DNA of 64,000 nucleotides from Microvirga lotononidis. GTDB lineage: Bacteria > Pseudomonadota > Alphaproteobacteria > Rhizobiales > Beijerinckiaceae. Position numbers and translations under genes: made by a program. A model generated the notes under the pieces. That model was not told the DNA's origin. It was given only the letters and a program-made list of their open reading frames with translations, and did no database searches. The stretch covers positions 4,602,001 through 4,666,000 of the forward strand of contig NZ_CP141048.1 of the NCBI RefSeq assembly GCF_034627025.1. Reading direction: 5' to 3'. Positions 61,733-64,000 of this stretch are shown here, in pieces (positions within the stretch are counted from its first letter, which is position 1; every line of letters begins with the position of its first letter).

Positions 61733-61768
61733 TTGCATTTTATGACTATAGTATACATTGCATTTTAT
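61733..61768. promoter_or_regulatory. Direct repeat in the aconitase promoter region
   Basis: TTGCATTTTAT occurs twice (61733-61743 and 61758-61768), 25 bases apart, in an AT-rich stretch that also has GTATAC between the copies. It is a plausible GntR binding site and/or promoter. Confidence 0.4.
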
Positions 61769-61819
61769 AATGATATTATTTAATTTGTTTGGATAGAGCG
61801 TACACCCAGGGACCGGGCC

Positions 61820-64000
<2,181 letters not shown>

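Overview
The window is a 64 kb piece of a GC-rich alphaproteobacterial chromosome. I place it in the Hyphomicrobiales (Rhizobiales), with Microvirga/Methylobacteriaceae-like genomes as a tentative guess. The grounds are gene content and style: a B12-dependent ribonucleotide reductase ending in a Cys-rich tail, DUF6894 and DUF1236 proteins, alphaproteobacterial ATPase inhibitor zeta proteins, an adc/patatin/bdhA ketone-body cluster, tandem glycine riboswitches and palindromic intergenic repeats of the kind common in this order. All family names come from reading the translations by eye; no search was run. No tRNA, rRNA gene, CRISPR array or intact insertion sequence was seen.

Layout. 1-3185: 3' part of nrdJ, closed by a perfect 30-bp palindrome. 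3240-5862: a visibly AT-richer two-gene island, a 730-residue GNAT-PIN-GNAT-like-PUA/EVE-like protein overlapping an ASCH-domain protein; it looks horizontally acquired and is a candidate undescribed RNA-targeting system. 5873-12007: flavin reductase, an rRNA-leader-like element, small hypotheticals, AraC regulator, DUF1236 protein, zinc-type dehydrogenase, a transposase remnant and a membrane-anchored coiled-coil protein. 12233-18400: RND pump with two adaptor genes and a divergent TetR regulator whose promoter carries a palindrome. 18401-22041: bdhA, response regulator, adc and patatin. 22438-32357: CadC-like regulator, a WYL regulator in frame with a glutathione transferase and a shared operator motif, a second rRNA-leader-like element, small secreted proteins, HdeD, a five-repeat charged protein, and two divergent zeta-type ATPase inhibitor homologues.

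32420-43603 is one tight minus-strand array: pta, ackA, an unknown protein, DUF3141, fabI, AI-2E-type permease, CoA-transferase A and B, YibI/YibH-like pair, atpC and a phasin-like protein. Together with the neighbouring zeta genes it links substrate-level ATP formation, acetoacetyl/acyl-CoA and polyester metabolism, and control of ATP synthase.

44013-50558 is a cell-wall locus with two near-identical tandem glycine riboswitches. The first precedes PBP1a, an FtsI-like transpeptidase and a TRIC/UPF0126 glycine-transporter-type protein; the second, with a terminator, precedes a lipoprotein L,D-transpeptidase. Because glycine is known to disturb peptidoglycan by replacing alanine, this looks like a glycine-sensing wall-protection regulon, and it is the most striking finding. 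50893-58493: PPK2, SulP transporter, Ca/H antiporter, TIGR03118 protein, cupredoxin, small protein and Crp/Fnr regulator. 58918-60475: a deletion-born chimera of a 2-aminoethylphosphonate-type binding protein and a class III aminotransferase, beside its LysR regulator. 60759-64000: GntR regulator and the start of an aconitase running off the window.
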